DNA of 8,219 bases, from NCBI GenBank assembly GCA_012800805.1, contig JAAZIO010000079.1, positions 1 to 8,219 of the forward strand, written 5' to 3'. The notes beneath the pieces were generated by a model that was not told where the DNA came from, made no database searches, and was given only the letters and a program-made list of their open reading frames with translations. Position numbers and translations under genes: made by a program. Shown piece after piece: positions 6,577 to 8,219 of the stretch. Every line of letters starts with the position of its first letter. Within the stretch, counting starts at the first letter, position 1. Source of the stretch: Clostridiales bacterium (GTDB lineage: Bacteria; Bacillota; Clostridia; Christensenellales; CAG-917).

Positions 6577-7653
6577 TCATATTTTAAAAACCAGTTCACT
6601 GATTATGGTATTCATAATTCGCATTCCCCTGTCGTTTAAGAAAACGTTTGATTTTCCAATGCTAAAAAACGGCATGACATGAGCGGGTATATCAAAATAA
6701 TCAAGCATCTTTATGTCCAAACCGTCAGCAAGGCGAAGACCCAAAATAATCTCCTCATATATTTTATCTTTTTCGCCCAGTTTCTCTAAAATTTGTTTTT
6801 GCGACAGCGGATTGGATAAATAAGCGTTTATATCGGGTTTGTTCATATAACGGATGTTGTCATTAAGCGAATGCGCTCCCGCGCCAAGCCCGATATAGTT
6901 TTTCCTCTGCCAATATCCCATATTATGTTTGGATTTTTTACCGTCACGGCAAAAATTTGATATTTCATACCTTTCAAATCCGTTTTGTTTAAGCCTTTCT
7001 ATTGCAAAATCAAACAAATCGGCGCTCTCGTCGTCATTTGGGAGCTTAATTTCGCCTTGTTTTATCATTCTTTCAAGCTTGGTTCCGTTTTCAACCTTTA
7101 ACTCATAGCAGGATATGTGCGATATATTTAATTTTGATATTATATCTATCGTATACTCTAAATCTTTTATGGTCTGGTTTGGAAGCCCCGTCATCATGTC
7201 TACGCTGACATTGTCAAAATATTCAAGCGCAAGTTTGATTTTATTGATTGCGGATGCGCTGTCATGAAGTCTACCGATTATTTTCAATATGGAATCGTTT
7301 AAAGACTGAACGCCTATGCTTAACCTGTTTGCGCCCACATTTTTATATTCCGTCAGTTTTTCTTTGTTTATGGATTCGGGGTTGCACTCAACGGTAAACT
7401 CGCCTATATTTCTATCGACCTTTTTAAATATAAAAGAGGCGGTATCGCGTATAGCGCCGTTATAAAGCGCGCTCGGAGTTCCGCCACCAAAATATATAGT
7501 CTCTATTTTTTCGTTTAATGAATGGCTGTCAAACTCTGTTTCTAGAGCTTTTACATAATCCCTTTGAGTTTTTTCATCGCAAATTCTGCTTGAGAAAAAA
7601 TCGCAGTAAGCGCACCTTTCTTTGCAAAATGGATAATGAATATACAGCAGCAT
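6577..7653 (-). CDS. hemW: Radical SAM heme chaperone HemW
   Basis: HemW binds heme and a 4Fe-4S cluster and is thought to hand heme to membrane acceptors. It is often mis-annotated as the oxygen-independent coproporphyrinogen III oxidase HemN. The 358 residues show the radical SAM cluster CKERCAYC (C10, C14, C17), GGGTPS (56-61), ECNPES (89-94), LSIGVQSLND (111-120), GLPNQT (156-161), ISHISCYEL (177-185), YEISNF (229-234), the HNxxYW motif HNMGYW (243-248) reported for HemW heme binding, GLGAGAHS (255-262) and a C-terminal ILGLRLADGLD (303-313). The C-terminal winged-helix region after 318 looks shorter than usual. The ATG shares its A with the lepA stop codon (TAATG) and has no good ribosome binding site, so translation is probably coupled to lepA, its usual Bacillota partner. 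Confidence 0.93.
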   Translation of the reverse strand: MLLYIHYPFCKERCAYCDFFSSRICDEKTQRDYVKALETEFDSHSLNEKIETIYFGGGTPSALYNGAIRDTASFIFKKVDRNIGEFTVECNPESINKEKLTEYKNVGANRLSIGVQSLNDSILKIIGRLHDSASAINKIKLALEYFDNVSVDMMTGLPNQTIKDLEYTIDIISKLNISHISCYELKVENGTKLERMIKQGEIKLPNDDESADLFDFAIERLKQNGFERYEISNFCRDGKKSKHNMGYWQRKNYIGLGAGAHSLNDNIRYMNKPDINAYLSNPLSQKQILEKLGEKDKIYEEIILGLRLADGLDIKMLDYFDIPAHVMPFFSIGKSNVFLNDRGMRIMNTIISELVFKI

Positions 7654-8219
7654 TATTCGTTATCAATCTTTAAGATGCTTGCGAAAGCTTCGCTCGGGAC
7701 TTCAACGCTGCCGACCTTGCGCATGCGTTTCTTACCCTCTTTTTGTTTTTCAAGAAGTTTTTTCTTTCTTGTGATGTCGCCGCCGTAGCACTTTGCGAGA
7801 ACGTCTTTTCTTAAAGCTTTAACGGTTTCCCTTGCTATGATTTTACCTCCGATAGCCGCCTGTATCGGCACTTCGAACATCTGACGCGGTATTACCTCTT
7901 TCAGTTTTTCGGCAAGTTTTCTGCCTCTTTCATACGCTTTTTCTTTATGAACTATCATAGACAAAGCGTCGCACATCTCGCTGTTAATCAAAAGGTCCAT
8001 CTTTACAAGTTCGCTCTTTTCATAACCTTTAAATTCATAATCAAGGCTGGCATAACCTCTTGTGCGTGACTTTAGAGCGTCAAAGAAGTCATAAATTATC
8101 TCGTTTAGAGGGATTTCATATAGAATGTGCACCCTTTGCGGGTCGATATAGGTCATATCGATAAATATGCCTCGCTTGTTTTGGCAAAGCTCCATAATAG
8201 AACCGACATAATCCGGCAG
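7653..8219 (-). CDS. lepA: Elongation factor 4 (LepA), C-terminal part, cut by the window edge
   Basis: Ribosome-binding translational GTPase that acts on stalled or misassembled ribosomes, peripherally membrane-associated in some bacteria. Only the last 188 residues lie here. The frame continues to the edge, beginning [17 protein letters not shown], so the Met at 8195 is internal and not a start. Visible parts are the EF-G domain V-like segment ([32 protein letters not shown]) and the LepA-specific C-terminal domain, with [46 protein letters not shown] and [10 protein letters not shown], all diagnostic of EF4. The C-terminus is complete, and its stop overlaps the hemW start by one base. The GTPase domain and promoter lie outside the window. 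Confidence 0.97.
   Translation of the reverse strand: MPDYVGSIMELCQNKRGIFIDMTYIDPQRVHILYEIPLNEIIYDFFDALKSRTRGYASLDYEFKGYEKSELVKMDLLINSEMCDALSMIVHKEKAYERGRKLAEKLKEVIPRQMFEVPIQAAIGGKIIARETVKALRKDVLAKCYGGDITRKKKLLEKQKEGKKRMRKVGSVEVPSEAFASILKIDNE

Noticed and set aside
6577..7653. Coproporphyrinogen III oxidase (HemN) as the name for the radical SAM gene
   Set aside because: The short N-terminus beginning LYIHYPFC, the HNMGYW motif and the lepA linkage fit HemW rather than true HemN.
8193..8195. Met at 8195 as the start of a small separate gene
   Set aside because: The frame continues to the window edge with LepA-like residues ([12 protein letters not shown]), so this is the interior of lepA.

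Overview
The window looks like chromosomal housekeeping DNA from a low-to-moderate-GC Bacillota, most likely an uncultured Clostridia-type bacterium. This rests on the lepA-hemW gene pair, strong AAGGAG-type ribosome binding sites, AT-rich intergenic DNA, sigma-A type promoters, a long (about 390-residue) PRPP synthetase and a Rho with an extra N-terminal linker. I cannot name the species. No mobile element, tRNA, rRNA or CRISPR array is visible.

Layout. (1) 45-1544, minus: rho, with a 215-nt upstream region. (2) 1760-2410, minus: a small beta-lactamase-fold protein of the COG2220/UPF0173 type that has lost several metal ligands; it has its own promoter and a GTG start. (3) 2521-3684, minus: a long-form ribose-phosphate pyrophosphokinase with its own promoter. 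(4) 3685-3889: a divergent promoter region. (5) 3890-6287, plus: two overlapping genes for related membrane proteins of unknown function, driven by a perfect consensus sigma-A promoter and closed by a strong intrinsic terminator at 6301-6328. (6) 6329-6576: an AT-rich gap with a 16-bp direct repeat. (7) 6577-8219, minus: hemW and the 3' end of lepA, overlapping by one base and reading toward the membrane-protein operon.

The conserved genes serve unrelated core functions: transcription termination, PRPP supply, heme trafficking and translation. They look like neighbours rather than a pathway. The part I cannot assign is the membrane-protein pair. Both have three N-terminal membrane helices, a large extracytoplasmic domain, one C-terminal helix and a charged cytoplasmic tail. 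Their N-termini align without gaps and their last helices also align, so they look like an ancient tandem duplication. Their promoter and ribosome binding sites suggest high expression. This pair is the best candidate for something undescribed; the metal-ligand-poor MBL protein is second.
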